Source: Arthrobacter sp. Marseille-P9274 (GTDB lineage: Bacteria > Actinomycetota > Actinomycetes > Actinomycetales > Micrococcaceae). Taken from it: 64,000 nucleotides of DNA. The notes under the pieces are model-generated. The model had not been told where the DNA came from and did no database searches. It worked only from the letters and a program-made list of their open reading frames with translations. Shown here piece after piece: positions 27,355 through 36,752 of the stretch. A program made the position numbers and the translations under genes. The stretch covers positions 1,028,033 to 1,092,032 of the forward strand of contig NZ_CAMPOV010000001.1 of assembly GCF_946892675.1 (NCBI RefSeq), read 5' to 3'. Position 1 is the first letter of the stretch, and each line of letters begins with the position of its first letter.

Positions 27355-28283
27355 CCGAATCTTCCTCTGCTGTCCTGCGTTCCCTGACCGGCCTGTCCTT
27401 TTCCAAGGGCCATGGCACCGGCAACGATTTCGTGCTGGTCGCCGACCCCAACGGCGACCACCAGATCAACTCGGCTGCCGTTTCCGTGCTGTGTGACCGC
27501 CATCAGGGCATCGGCGGCGACGGTCTTATCCGCGCAGTCCGTTCCGAGCATCTTCCGGAAGGACGGGAACTGCTCGCGTCGGCTCCGGAAGCCGAGTGGT
27601 TCATGGACTACCGCAACGGGGACGGGTCGGTCTCGGAAATGTGCGGCAACGGTGTACGCGTCTTCGTGCATTTCCTGCTTGACCAGGGCCTGGCCGACCT
27701 CGCGGAGGGCAAGTCCATGTCCATCGGTACGCGTGCGGGCATCAAGGTCATCACACGTTCGGAAGACGGCTATGCCGTGGACATGGGCCCGTGGGAGTTC
27801 ATCTATCCGGACCAGGCCGCAGCAAAGGCCACGGACTCCGTCGTCAATGCGGCGGGCCTCGAGGTGCCCCGGCCCGCCCTGAGCATCAGCATGGGCAACC
27901 CGCACACCGTGGTCGCGCTTGCCGAGCTCGCCGAGCTGGCTGCGACCGGGCTGTATGAGGCACCGGAGGTCGAGCCGAAGCCGGTTAACGGAACCAATGT
28001 CGAATTCGTCGTGCCGGCTGAACCGCTGGTCCACAACGGTGCCGGCCACATCACCATGCGCGTGCACGAACGCGGCGTCGGGGAGACACAATCGTGCGGA
28101 ACCGGCGCCTGCGCGTCCGCCGTCGCCATCCGCTACTGGGCAGGCGCCGGCGCGCCGGACGACTGGCGGGTCAACGTGCCCGGCGGCACCGTGAACGTGC
28201 GGTTCTTCGTCGCCGATGATGGGCGCGAACATGTCGAATTGAGCGGGCCCGCCGCCCTCGTGGCGCGCGGGGTTATCGCGTAG
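27351..28283 (+). CDS. dapF: Diaminopimelate epimerase
   Basis: A 310-residue cofactor-independent racemase converting LL- to meso-diaminopimelate for lysine and peptidoglycan. Both catalytic cysteines are present, in EMCGNGVR and SCGTGAC, and the N-terminal [12 protein letters not shown] is typical. It is the third diaminopimelate gene in the window, far from dapA and dapB. The GTG overlaps miaA. Its 3' end overlaps the convergent methyltransferase gene by 11 bases. Confidence 0.96.
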   Translation: MTESSSAVLRSLTGLSFSKGHGTGNDFVLVADPNGDHQINSAAVSVLCDRHQGIGGDGLIRAVRSEHLPEGRELLASAPEAEWFMDYRNGDGSVSEMCGNGVRVFVHFLLDQGLADLAEGKSMSIGTRAGIKVITRSEDGYAVDMGPWEFIYPDQAAAKATDSVVNAAGLEVPRPALSISMGNPHTVVALAELAELAATGLYEAPEVEPKPVNGTNVEFVVPAEPLVHNGAGHITMRVHERGVGETQSCGTGACASAVAIRYWAGAGAPDDWRVNVPGGTVNVRFFVADDGREHVELSGPAALVARGVIA

Positions 28284-28893
28284 CAGCCGCGCGGCGGATC
28301 CGCAGGATCCGGAAGGCCTTGGCGGTGCTTTCGCGGCTGACCCGGAACTCCGCCGGCAGCTCGGCCGCAAGCCAGCGCTGCAGGGAGTCCGAACCGAGGT
28401 TCTTCTGCACGACCAGCCAGGCGTTGCCGCCGGGCGCCAAGCGCGGAAGCCAGAGCATCAGCAGGTCGTGAAGTTCGCTCTTGCCGATTCGGATTGGCGG
28501 ATTGGACCAGATGGCGTCGAAGCGCAGTTCGGGGTCCACCTCGTCCGGCAGGCAGGCCTGCACATTGTGCAGCCCCAGTGTCTGCGCATTGTCGTTGGTC
28601 AATGCAATGCAGCGGGTATTGACATCGACCGCCGTCACCGCCGCAGCAGGTGACTTCAGACCCAGCGTCAGCGCGATCGGACCCCAGCCGCAGCCGATAT
28701 CGAGCAAATTGCCGGCCGACGGAGGGGCGGGAACCTCGGCCAGCAGCACGGCCGTGCCCTTGTCGATTCCCTCGGGACTGAAGATGCCGTTCGACGTCGT
28801 CAAGTGCCGGACCTGACCGTCGAGTTCGACGGTCAGCGGCTTACGTATTTCCGGCTTGCCCGGCTCGGCGCTGAAGTAATGATCGGTGGCCAT
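28273..28893 (-). CDS. RsmC-like class I SAM methyltransferase
   Basis: A 206-residue methyltransferase. The SAM-binding LLDIGCGWGPIAL, acidic loop AVDVNTR and catalytic-type SNPPIR (the NPP-Y/F/I motif of N-methyltransferases on guanine or adenine) are clear. It corresponds to the C-terminal catalytic half of RsmC/RlmG-type rRNA methyltransferases; the N-terminal half is missing, which is usual in actinobacteria. The exact nucleotide target is unknown. TAGTCT lies 8 nt upstream of the ATG. Confidence 0.88.
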   Translation of the reverse strand: MATDHYFSAEPGKPEIRKPLTVELDGQVRHLTTSNGIFSPEGIDKGTAVLLAEVPAPPSAGNLLDIGCGWGPIALTLGLKSPAAAVTAVDVNTRCIALTNDNAQTLGLHNVQACLPDEVDPELRFDAIWSNPPIRIGKSELHDLLMLWLPRLAPGGNAWLVVQKNLGSDSLQRWLAAELPAEFRVSRESTAKAFRILRIRRAAATR

Positions 28894-29295
28894 AATCCGC
28901 CAGACTAGTGCGCCCTCGGCGGAATTTGTATCTAGGCCTGCCTAAGCCACGCGCGGAGCCTGTTATGCTGGTCCGCATGGCAAACAAGTGACTGCGGTGG
29001 TCTAGGCCGGCTTCGGCCCGCATCAGACGCCGCTCCCGTTGAGCCCGGCTCCGGGATCGGTAGGCACCACTACCGCGAACCAATCTGTCATTCCCACGCG
29101 TCCCCTGGCTGCAACTGCCCCTGCACCTCCTTGCGCCCTCCAGCGCATCGCGGCTGCATGGCCCCGGATCAGCGCACCAGGGACCGCCTTCCCCGTCAGG
29201 AGACTCCCATGACCCGACAACAACCACAGCAGGCAAACCACCCCCGCGCAGCAGCGGAGGACTACCATAGATCTACAGACCTTCCGAAGGAGAGC
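28894..29295 (+). promoter_or_regulatory. Long hflX leader with a 4-codon upstream reading frame
   Basis: This 400-bp gap contains no full gene. A TATGCT -10 (28964-28969) sits 7 nt before ATG GCA AAC AAG TGA (28977-28991), a leaderless Met-Ala-Asn-Lys reading frame. After it come GC-rich complementary blocks (28998-29060, for example GGCCGG-cttc-GGCC and AGCCCGG-ctCCGGG). Further on, AGGAG (29198-29202) precedes an ATG at 29209 that is in frame with hflX, but codons from there to 29295 include AGA, TCT, ACA, CGA and CAA, unlike the genes around. Leader-peptide attenuation of hflX is a reasonable hypothesis. Confidence 0.5.
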
Positions 29296-30846
29296 ATGAC
29301 CAACAGCAGCGCCGGCCAGCCGGCAGAGGAACCGGAACTGACCCCGGAGGAGATCCAGGCCGTCATCGACCGGATTCTGGCCAAGGATTCCGCAGCCCGC
29401 ACCAAGACCGGCAGCGGTTTCCGGGGCAAGGCACAGGCCATCTCCGCGCTGGACGAAGAGCATTCGGAGTTCGACGGCGAGCAGCAGGACCTTCAGGAGC
29501 GGCGCGCCTTGCGGCGCGTGGCCGGGCTGTCGACGGAACTGGAAGACGTCACCGAGGTCGAGTACCGCCAGCTCCGACTGGAGCGGGTCGTGCTGGCCGG
29601 CTTGTGGACCGAGGGGACGGCGGCAGACGCGGACAATTCCCTGCGTGAACTGGCCGCACTGGCCGAGACCGCGGGGTCGGAAGTCCTCGACGGCGTCGTC
29701 CAGCGCCGCCTCAAGCCGGACCCCGGAACGTTCCTGGGATCGGGCAAGGCGCAGGAACTGCGGGACATCGTCATGTCCACCGGCGCTGACACGGTGATTG
29801 TCGACGGCGAGCTGTCGCCCTCGCAGCGGCGTGGTCTTGAAGACATCGTCAAGGTCAAGGTCATTGACCGCACCGCCCTGATCCTCGATATCTTCGCGCA
29901 GCACGCCAAGAGCCGCGAGGGCAAGGCACAGGTCGAACTCGCCCAGCTGGAATACCTGCTGCCGCGCCTGCGTGGCTGGGGCGAAAGCATGTCCCGCCAG
30001 GCCGGCGGCCGCGTCGGCGCGGCCGGCGGCGGAATCGGTTCCCGTGGCCCCGGCGAAACCAAGATCGAGCTGGACCGGCGGCGCATCCGCACGCGCATGG
30101 CCAAACTGCGGCGCGAGATCGCCGGAATGAAGCCGGCGCGGGAGACCAAACGGGCCAACCGCAAGCGCAACGCCGTGCCATCGGTCGCGATCGTCGGCTA
30201 CACCAACGCCGGCAAGTCCTCGCTGCTCAACCGGCTGACCAACGCCGGCGTCCTCGTGGAGAACGCGCTGTTCGCGACCCTCGACCCGACGGTCCGCAAG
30301 GCCGAAACCTCGGACGGGCTCGGCTACACGCTGGCGGACACCGTCGGTTTCGTCCGCTCGCTGCCCACGCAACTGGTGGAAGCGTTCCGGTCGACTCTTG
30401 AGGAAGCCGCCGACGCGGATTTGATCCTCCACGTGGTGGACGCATCCCATCCCGATCCGGAAGGCCAGATCGCAGCGGTCCGCGAGGTGCTGACGGAAGT
30501 GGATGCGCGCAAGATTCCCGAGATCATCGTGCTCAACAAGGCTGACGCAGCTGATCCGTTCGTCATCGAACGGCTTCGCCAGCGGGAACCGCGGCATGTC
30601 GTGGTGTCGGCCCGTACCGGGCAGGGCATCCCCGAACTGCTCCAGGCCATCAGCGACGGCATTCCCCGGCCCGCCGTCAAGCTCGACCTCCTGATTCCTT
30701 ATGACAGGGGCGACGTCGTGAGCCGGCTGCACAGCCCGGACGCGGAGATCCTGTCGATGGACCATGGCGAAGAGGGCACCGAACTCGAAGTCATGGTCAG
30801 GGAGGGCCTGGCGGCCGAACTCGAGGCCTTCATCCGGCGTGGCTGA
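29296..30846 (+). CDS. hflX: Ribosome-associated GTPase HflX
   Basis: A 516-residue GTPase that splits stalled ribosomes and in several bacteria gives macrolide or lincosamide tolerance. The N-terminal HflX domain has LRRVAGLSTELEDVTEVEYR and the glycine-rich linker RVGAAGGGIGSRGPGETK; the G domain follows with GYTNAGKSSL (G1, about residue 300), DTVGFVRSLP (G3) and LNKADAAD (G4). ATG 29296 has AAGGAG only 3 nt upstream; the ATG at 29209 has better spacing but atypical codons follow it. The 3' end overlaps the helicase gene by 8 bases. Confidence 0.93.
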   Translation: MTNSSAGQPAEEPELTPEEIQAVIDRILAKDSAARTKTGSGFRGKAQAISALDEEHSEFDGEQQDLQERRALRRVAGLSTELEDVTEVEYRQLRLERVVLAGLWTEGTAADADNSLRELAALAETAGSEVLDGVVQRRLKPDPGTFLGSGKAQELRDIVMSTGADTVIVDGELSPSQRRGLEDIVKVKVIDRTALILDIFAQHAKSREGKAQVELAQLEYLLPRLRGWGESMSRQAGGRVGAAGGGIGSRGPGETKIELDRRRIRTRMAKLRREIAGMKPARETKRANRKRNAVPSVAIVGYTNAGKSSLLNRLTNAGVLVENALFATLDPTVRKAETSDGLGYTLADTVGFVRSLPTQLVEAFRSTLEEAADADLILHVVDASHPDPEGQIAAVREVLTEVDARKIPEIIVLNKADAADPFVIERLRQREPRHVVVSARTGQGIPELLQAISDGIPRPAVKLDLLIPYDRGDVVSRLHSPDAEILSMDHGEEGTELEVMVREGLAAELEAFIRRG

Positions 30847-32848
30847 GGGACAGGCGGAGGCCCTGCGCCTGCTCGACGTCGCCGTGCAGGCGATGGGCGG
30901 GCAGGACCGCCAGGGCCAGCACGATATGGCCGGCCGGGTCGATGGGGCCTTCCGGCGGCGTGAACATCTCCTGGTCCAGGCGGGCACGGGAACGGGCAAG
31001 TCCCTTGCCTACCTGATTCCACTGATCGTGCATGCGCTGGAGAGCGAGAAGCCGGCGATCGTCGCGACGGCTACCCTCGCCCTGCAGTCCCAGATCGTCA
31101 AACGGGACCTGCCGCGGCTGCTGGAAGCCATCGCCGATGAGCTTCCGCGACCGATCGATGCCGCGTTGCTCAAGGGCCGGAACAACTACCTGTGCCTGCA
31201 CAAGGTCGACGGCGGTTTCCCGGCGGACGATGCTCCGGAGGCGCTCTTCGACCTCGCCGATGAGACCGTCCCGCATCCGGCGCCGGCCCCCGGGCCGACC
31301 ACCGCTCTGGGACAGGAAATCAAGCGGCTGCGGGCCTGGGCCGAGGAGACCGACACGGGGGACCGGGACGAGATTGTCCCTGGGGTCAGCGACCGGGCCT
31401 GGCGGCAGGTCTCCGTGAGCGCCATGGAGTGCCTCGGGGCCCAGCGGTGTCCGGTCGCGGCGGAATGCTTCAGTGAGCGCGCACGCATGCACGCGGCAGA
31501 GGCCGACGTGGTGATCACCAACCACGCGATGCTGGCCATCAACGCGTTCGAGGGGCTGGCCGTCCTGCCGGACTACGACTTCGTTGTTATTGACGAGGCC
31601 CATGAGTTGCAGGATCGCGTGACGGGGGCGGTCTCCGGACAACTCTCGGCCGCCATGATCACCGCCGCCGCCTCCAGTGCCCGCAAGCACACGGCAATCA
31701 GCGTCGATGCGCTGAACGCTGCCGCCAAGAGCTTCGAAGCGGCATTCGATTCGGTTCCGTCCGGACTCATGGCGGCCGGATTGCGGCCCGAGCAGGAACT
31801 GGCGTTGACCCAGCTGCGGGAGGCGGCTCGAACGGCACTGTCCGACTCCAAGCCCGATGGCTCGGGCGCGGCGGACGGCGGCAGGCAGATGGCAAGGTCA
31901 CGGCTGGCGGCCATCCTGGAGCTGTGCGACCGGGTAGTGTCCACCGCCCACAGCCGGGAGGTCCTATGGATAACCCGTCCCAGCAGCTTCACAGCGGGCA
32001 GCGGTTACGGACCTCCGGACGAGACCCTGCCGCCGATGCTGAACGTGGCGCCGCTGTCGGTGGCTTCCCGGCTTCGCGAGGGGCTTTTCGAGGGCCACAC
32101 CGTCGTCCTCACGTCCGCGACCCTCGCCATCGGCAACGCCTTCGACGCCGTCGCCGGCTCGCTGGGCCTGCTGGGCGAAGGAGCGCCGAAGTACAGCAGC
32201 GCCGATGTCGGGAGCCCGTTCGACTACCCGAAGCAGGGCGTGCTCTATGTGGCCTCCCACCTGCCAAAGCCAGGCCGGGGGACAAGCCCCGAGCAGTTGG
32301 ACGAGCTCGAAGCGTTGCTTCGCGCCTCCAATGGAGGTGCCCTCGGACTGTTCTCGTCGCGGCGGGCCGCCGAGGATGCCGCCGCGGAGATGCGCAAGCG
32401 GCTGCCCTTCACGATCCTTTGCCAGGGCGAGTCGTCGATGGCGGCGCTGGTCCGGCAATTCTCGAGCGAACCGAATACCTGCCTGTTCGGGACGATGACG
32501 CTGTGGCAGGGGGTCGACGTGCCGGGAGAGGCCTGCCGCCTGGTGGTCATCGACAGGATTCCCTTCCCCCGGCCGGACGATCCGCTCATGACCGCCCGCA
32601 CGCGGGCAGTGTCGCAGGCGGGCGGGAACGGTTTCATGACCATTTCGGCCACGCACGCCGCGGTACGGCTTGCCCAAGGTGCCGGACGGCTTATCCGTGC
32701 CGCGGGGGACCGGGGCATGGTGGCCGTGCTCGATTCGAGACTGGCCAATGCCCGGTATGGGGGCTTCCTCAGGGCGGCGCTGCCGCCGTTCTGGTCGACG
32801 AAGGACCGGGCGACGGCGCTCCAGATCCTGCAGCGCCTGGCGGGCTGA
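30839..32848 (+). CDS. DinG/XPD-like ATP-dependent DNA helicase
   Basis: A 669-residue superfamily 2 helicase. Walker A QAGTGTGKS is near residues 46-54, a cysteine cluster (YLCLHK, then CLGAQRCPVAAEC) is consistent with the 4Fe-4S domain of XPD/DinG enzymes, the DEAH box is VVIDEAHEL near 250, and motif VI reads QGAGRLIRAAGDRG. Such enzymes unwind 5'-3', including R-loops and G-quadruplexes. The GTG start lies in the last codons of hflX, so it is translationally coupled. It sits next to lexA; it lacks its own visible LexA box. Confidence 0.93.
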   Translation: MAEGQAEALRLLDVAVQAMGGQDRQGQHDMAGRVDGAFRRREHLLVQAGTGTGKSLAYLIPLIVHALESEKPAIVATATLALQSQIVKRDLPRLLEAIADELPRPIDAALLKGRNNYLCLHKVDGGFPADDAPEALFDLADETVPHPAPAPGPTTALGQEIKRLRAWAEETDTGDRDEIVPGVSDRAWRQVSVSAMECLGAQRCPVAAECFSERARMHAAEADVVITNHAMLAINAFEGLAVLPDYDFVVIDEAHELQDRVTGAVSGQLSAAMITAAASSARKHTAISVDALNAAAKSFEAAFDSVPSGLMAAGLRPEQELALTQLREAARTALSDSKPDGSGAADGGRQMARSRLAAILELCDRVVSTAHSREVLWITRPSSFTAGSGYGPPDETLPPMLNVAPLSVASRLREGLFEGHTVVLTSATLAIGNAFDAVAGSLGLLGEGAPKYSSADVGSPFDYPKQGVLYVASHLPKPGRGTSPEQLDELEALLRASNGGALGLFSSRRAAEDAAAEMRKRLPFTILCQGESSMAALVRQFSSEPNTCLFGTMTLWQGVDVPGEACRLVVIDRIPFPRPDDPLMTARTRAVSQAGGNGFMTISATHAAVRLAQGAGRLIRAAGDRGMVAVLDSRLANARYGGFLRAALPPFWSTKDRATALQILQRLAG

Positions 32849-32866
32849 GGGCCCGCCGGGCGGCGG

Positions 32867-33628
32867 CTACAGGGCGCGCATCACCGAAACGACCTTGCCC
32901 ATGATCGTCGCGCCGTCGCCGAGGATCGGTTCATACTGGGTGTTCTGCGGCAGCAGCCAGGTGTGGCCATCCCGCTGCCGGAAAGTCTTGACGGTAGCCT
33001 CGTCGTCCAGCAGCGCGGCGACGATTTCGCCGTTGACGGCGCTCGGCTGCCGGCGGACGACGACCCAGTCTCCGTCGCAGATGGCGGCATCGATCATGGA
33101 ATCGCCGGAGACCTTGAGCATGAAGAGCTCGCCGTGCCCGACGAGCTGCCGGGGGAGGGGCATGACGTCCTCGACCACTTGGTCCGCCAGGATGGGCCCG
33201 CCCGCGGCGATCCTGCCGACCAGCGGAACGATCGCCGTATCGGAAGCCGTGGCCAGTTCCGATACCGACAGGCCGCCGATGCTGCGGAGTTTCTCCGGCT
33301 CGGCCATGCCTTCGATCTCCACCGCCCCTTTCTCGAGCGTCAGCGGCGTCAGGACCTCCATGGCCCTCGGCCGCTTGGGATCGCGGCGGATATAGCCGAG
33401 CTTCTCCAGCTGCGAGAGCTGATGCGTGACGCTGGAGAGGCTGGCGAGCCCGACGGTGTCACCGATCTCGCGCATCGACGGCGGGTAGCCCTTGGCGCTG
33501 ATGGAACGCTGGATGCTTTCGAGGATCTTCTTCTGGCGGGGCGTCAGGCTCTTGGGGGACGCGGCCGCGCGCTTGCGTGCGGTTCCCGTGCCGTCGGCAC
33601 CTGAAGTAGCTGCAATCTTCCTCGACAT
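32867..33628 (-). CDS. lexA: SOS repressor LexA
   Basis: A 253-residue repressor with an N-terminal winged helix ([29 protein letters not shown]) and a C-terminal S24 peptidase domain. The self-cleavage bond is Ala142-Gly143 in GRIAAGGP, the nucleophile is Ser177 in SGDSMID, and the general base is Lys214 in ATVKTF. The first 25 residues ([19 protein letters not shown]) are an extension common in actinobacteria. The gene is divergent from the LysM gene, with a LexA box between them, and autoregulation is expected. Confidence 0.97.
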   Translation of the reverse strand: MSRKIAATSGADGTGTARKRAAASPKSLTPRQKKILESIQRSISAKGYPPSMREIGDTVGLASLSSVTHQLSQLEKLGYIRRDPKRPRAMEVLTPLTLEKGAVEIEGMAEPEKLRSIGGLSVSELATASDTAIVPLVGRIAAGGPILADQVVEDVMPLPRQLVGHGELFMLKVSGDSMIDAAICDGDWVVVRRQPSAVNGEIVAALLDDEATVKTFRQRDGHTWLLPQNTQYEPILGDGATIMGKVVSVMRAL

Positions 33629-33825
33629 GAACTGGCCCCGGTTCTCTATCCGGCCACCCCGGGCTAGCCAGGGGTGGCCGGTCCAATGTTGTCAGTGGCA
33701 GCTGATGGACTCAGGCATGGCCGCCATTTCTTCAAGCCTAGGGCAGCCCTACTACGATCTCAAACATTTATTCGATCGAGTCTCGACAACATTCGATCAC
33801 AAGTGCTACAAATGGAAACCGACAG

Positions 33826-33843
33826 TTCGAATATGCGTTCGAA
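33826..33843. promoter_or_regulatory. LexA operator between lexA and the LysM gene
   Basis: TTCGAATATGCGTTCGAA is an inverted repeat with perfect TTCGAA arms, an almost ideal actinobacterial SOS box. It is 40 bp upstream of the LysM ATG and about 200 bp from lexA. Extra TCGA-rich sequence at 33770-33796 (TTCGATCGAG, CTCGACAACATTCGATC) lacks the correct arm spacing. Confidence 0.88.
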
Positions 33844-33882
33844 ACCAAGATGCATATGCACGCGGAACGGGAAGGTACCCTC

Positions 33883-34248
33883 ATGTCTGTTCAGCTCGCC
33901 CCGCACGTCGCCCCGCAGGCTTTGCCCGGCTCGACGCCCGCGCTGCGGCTCACCCGCCGCGGCCGCCTGGTGCTCATCGGGTTGCCCCTGATGCTTGGCG
34001 TCGCAGTCCTGCTGACCCTGATCGGCTTCTTTACGGCGCCGGCCCTGGCCAGCTCGGGGCCTGACCTTGGCCCCGGCCGCACCGTGTCGGTCGCCGTCGC
34101 GCCCGGCCAGACGCTGTGGGATGTGGCCGTGCTGGCAGCGCCGGACCGCCACCCGCACGATGTCATTGCCGAGATCCAGCAGCTGAACAATCTGCCGAAT
34201 TCCGTCGTTCGTGCCGGACAGCGGCTGTTCGTCCCGCTGGGGGACTAG
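33883..34248 (+). CDS. LysM-domain membrane protein, probable SOS-induced division inhibitor (DivS/ChiZ-like)
   Basis: A 121-residue protein with a basic N-terminus, one membrane segment (about residues 29-52, LVLIGLPLMLGVAVLLTLIG) and an extracytoplasmic LysM domain (VAPGQTLWDVAVLAA to QRLFVPLGD). The same architecture next to lexA is known from Rv2719c (ChiZ) of M. tuberculosis and DivS of C. glutamicum, which arrest division during DNA damage. ATG 33883 has GGGAAGG 7 nt upstream; an in-frame ATG at 33850 lacks a site. The upstream LexA box supports SOS control. The nrdR gene that often follows in relatives is not here. Confidence 0.88.
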   Translation: MSVQLAPHVAPQALPGSTPALRLTRRGRLVLIGLPLMLGVAVLLTLIGFFTAPALASSGPDLGPGRTVSVAVAPGQTLWDVAVLAAPDRHPHDVIAEIQQLNNLPNSVVRAGQRLFVPLGD

Positions 34249-34265
34249 CAGCTGTAATAAGAGCC

Positions 34266-34305
34266 GCTCCGGCAGGCCCGATTCCTGCCCCGGGCCCGCC
34301 GGAGC
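34266..34305 (+). terminator. Strong hairpin between the LysM gene and hisC
   Basis: A 15-bp stem with one mismatch pairs 34266-34280 with 34291-34305 (GCTCCGGC-A-GGCCCG and its complement). No T tract follows; the hisC -10 begins 2 nt later. It may be a weak or Rho-assisted terminator. Confidence 0.5.
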
Positions 34306-34306
34306 C

Positions 34307-34318
34307 TAAGCTGGTCAG
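34307..34318 (+). promoter_or_regulatory. Leaderless promoter of hisC
   Basis: TAAGCT at 34307-34312 is followed by 6 nt and the GTG at 34319. Confidence 0.6.
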
Positions 34319-35413
34319 GTGAACGACCAGCTGGATCTACTCAACCGACTGCCCCTGCGCAACAACCTGCGCGGGCTGACACCGTACGGAGCTCCGCAAC
34401 TCGACGTACCCGTGCTTCTCAACGTCAACGAAAATACGCACGGGCTGCCTCAGGAGGTTGCCGACGCGATTGCGGCGCGCGTCCAGTCGGCGGTGGGGGG
34501 CCTGAACCGCTACCCGGACCGCGAATTCACGGAGCTGCGGGAGGCGCTGGCCAACTACCTCGGTCACGGGCTCTCCGCCGGGAACATGTGGGCAGCGAAC
34601 GGGTCCAACGAGGTACTGCAGCAGATACTGCAGGCCTTCGGCGGCCCGGGGCGCCGGCTGCTGAGTTTTCCGCCCACCTACTCGATGTATCCCCTCCTTG
34701 CCAGCGGCACGGACACGGAGTACGTGACCGTCCGCCGCGACGCGGACTTCGGCCTGACCGCCGACCAAGCTGCCAAGGCGGTCCGTGATACCGCAGCCAA
34801 CATTGTCGTCCTGTGTTCACCGAACAATCCGACCGGGACCGCGCTCGGGCTCGATGTCGTCGAAGCTGTCTACGAAGCCGGCGAAGCGAGCCAGGCGATC
34901 GTCATCGTCGATGAAGCGTATGCAGAATTTGCCCATGTCGGGACGGACAGTGCCCTGACGCTCCTGCCGGGCAGGGAGCGGCTGATCGTTTCGCGGACCA
35001 TGAGCAAGGCCTTCGCCCTCGCCGGCGCCCGCGTCGGCTATCTTGCCGCAGCTCCCCAGATTGCGGACGCCCTCCGGCTGGTCCGGCTCCCTTACCACCT
35101 CTCGGCCGTCACGCAGGCGACCGCGTTGGCGGCGCTCGATCATGCCGGCGCGCTGCTCGCCAATGTCGAAGAGATCAAGAGCCAGCGGGACCGGATCGTT
35201 AGCGAGTTGACGTCGCTGGGGCTGCAGCCCGCGCCGTCGGACTCGAACTTCGTCTTCTTCGGCGGGTTGAAGGACCCGCACAGGGTCTGGCAGGGGCTGC
35301 TGGATGCCGGCGTGCTGATCCGCGACGTCGGGATCGCCGGGCACCTGCGCGTCACCGCCGGCACCGAGGCCGAGACCACCGCATTCCTCGACCGGCTGCG
35401 GGAACTGCTCTGA
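34319..35413 (+). CDS. hisC: Histidinol-phosphate aminotransferase
   Basis: A 364-residue PLP enzyme of fold type I acting on imidazole acetol phosphate. Typical segments: LRGLTPYGAPQLDVPVLLNVNEN, ANGSNEVLQQI, CSPNNPTGT, VDEAYAEF, and the PLP lysine in SRTMSKAFALAGARVGY. It begins the his cluster here (hisC-hisB-hisH-orf-priA); hisD, which often precedes it, is not in the window. The leaderless GTG start is set by TAAGCT. Confidence 0.96.
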   Translation: MNDQLDLLNRLPLRNNLRGLTPYGAPQLDVPVLLNVNENTHGLPQEVADAIAARVQSAVGGLNRYPDREFTELREALANYLGHGLSAGNMWAANGSNEVLQQILQAFGGPGRRLLSFPPTYSMYPLLASGTDTEYVTVRRDADFGLTADQAAKAVRDTAANIVVLCSPNNPTGTALGLDVVEAVYEAGEASQAIVIVDEAYAEFAHVGTDSALTLLPGRERLIVSRTMSKAFALAGARVGYLAAAPQIADALRLVRLPYHLSAVTQATALAALDHAGALLANVEEIKSQRDRIVSELTSLGLQPAPSDSNFVFFGGLKDPHRVWQGLLDAGVLIRDVGIAGHLRVTAGTEAETTAFLDRLRELL

Positions 35414-35487
35414 GCGGAGTCTTCTAGACTGATAAGTGCGGGTTCCGTGCGGACCCGCAATGACCCCTCTTGCCACAAAGGAATTCC

Positions 35488-36108
35488 ATGACCGCGGATA
35501 TCGCCACCACTGCACGCACAGCACGCCTCGAACGCACCACCAGCGAGTCGTCGGTGCTGGTTGAGCTGAACCTGGACGGCACCGGGCAGTCCGATATCAG
35601 CACCACCGTGCCGTTCTACGACCATATGCTCACGGCCCTCTCGAAGCACTCGCTGATCGACCTGACAGTGAAGGCCTCGGGGGACACGCACATCGACGCC
35701 CATCACACGGTCGAGGACGTCGCCATCACGCTTGGGGAAGTCCTGAAGAACGCGCTTGGCAATAAGGCCGGGATCCGCCGTTTCGGCGAAGCCACCGTCC
35801 CGCTGGACGAGGCTATCGCCCATGCCGTGGTCGACATCTCGGGCAGGCCTTACCTCGTCCACGACGGTGAACCGGCCGGCCAGGAATACCACCTGATCGG
35901 CGGCCACTTCACCGGTTCCCTGACCCGCCACGTCTTCGAGGCAATCACGCTGCACGCGCAGATCTGCCTGCACATGCGGGTGCTCGGCGGCCGGGACCCG
36001 CACCACATTGTGGAGGCCCAGTTCAAGGCCTTCGCCCGCGCCTTGCGCGCCGCCGTGGAGCCGGATCCGCGCGTCGAGGGCATTCCGTCGACCAAGGGAG
36101 CGCTCTGA
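35488..36108 (+). CDS. hisB: Imidazoleglycerol-phosphate dehydratase
   Basis: A 206-residue manganese-dependent dehydratase. The metal motifs DAHHTVEDV and [15 protein letters not shown] are intact, with [13 protein letters not shown] near the N-terminus. It is monofunctional, without the phosphatase domain of enteric HisB. ATG 35488 has AAAGGA about 5 nt upstream. hisH follows 2 bp later. Confidence 0.97.
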   Translation: MTADIATTARTARLERTTSESSVLVELNLDGTGQSDISTTVPFYDHMLTALSKHSLIDLTVKASGDTHIDAHHTVEDVAITLGEVLKNALGNKAGIRRFGEATVPLDEAIAHAVVDISGRPYLVHDGEPAGQEYHLIGGHFTGSLTRHVFEAITLHAQICLHMRVLGGRDPHHIVEAQFKAFARALRAAVEPDPRVEGIPSTKGAL

Positions 36109-36110
36109 TT

Positions 36111-36746
36111 ATGGCGCCCAAGGTGACCGTTCTGGACTACGGGTCGGGCAACATCCGGTCGGCAGTCCGGGCGCTGGAGCACGTCGGCGCCGAGGTGACG
36201 CTCAGCCACGATTCGCGGGCAGTCCTCGAGGCCGACGGCCTGGTTGTGCCCGGCGTCGGGGCCTTTGCGACCGTCATGGAAGGACTCAAGTCCGTCGACG
36301 CCATCCGCTGGATCGGCAGGCGCGTCGCAGGCAGCCGCCCGGTCCTGGGGATCTGCGTCGGACTGCAGGTGATGTTCGAGGCCGGCGTCGAGCACGGCGT
36401 GAGGACTGAAGGCATCGGTGAATGGCCGGGCACCGTCGAGCGCCTGGCCGCCGAGGTCGTCCCGCACATGGGGTGGAACACCGTTCGGCCCCCGGAAGGC
36501 AGCCAGTTGTTTGCCGGGATCGAAGACGAGCGGTTCTACTTCGTGCATTCCTACGGCGTCCAGCACTGGAACTTCGACGTGAACCAGCCGGCCATGACTC
36601 CTCCCATGGTCACGTGGTCCGATCACGGCGGTCCCTTCATTGCCGCCGTCGAGAACGGTCCGCTGAGCGCAACGCAGTTCCACCCCGAGAAGTCCGGGGA
36701 CGCGGGCGCCGCCATGCTGCAAAACTGGCTTCGGACCCTGGGCTGA
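36111..36746 (+). CDS. hisH: Imidazole glycerol phosphate synthase glutaminase subunit
   Basis: A 211-residue class I glutamine amidotransferase that supplies ammonia to HisF (not in this window). The nucleophile lies in [14 protein letters not shown], and the catalytic His/Glu in [28 protein letters not shown] is typical of the N-terminus. The next reading frame starts 6 bp after the stop. Confidence 0.96.
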   Translation: MAPKVTVLDYGSGNIRSAVRALEHVGAEVTLSHDSRAVLEADGLVVPGVGAFATVMEGLKSVDAIRWIGRRVAGSRPVLGICVGLQVMFEAGVEHGVRTEGIGEWPGTVERLAAEVVPHMGWNTVRPPEGSQLFAGIEDERFYFVHSYGVQHWNFDVNQPAMTPPMVTWSDHGGPFIAAVENGPLSATQFHPEKSGDAGAAMLQNWLRTLG

Positions 36747-36752
36747 CCCGGT

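Noticed and set aside
29209-29295. ATG 29209, with a good ribosome site, as the hflX start
   Set aside because: Codons up to 29295 (AGA, TCT, ACA, CGA, CAA) are unlike the surrounding genes; kept as an alternative only.
33770-33796. Extra TCGA-rich sites near lexA as additional LexA boxes
   Set aside because: The arms are not separated by the distance seen in the clear operator at 33826-33843.
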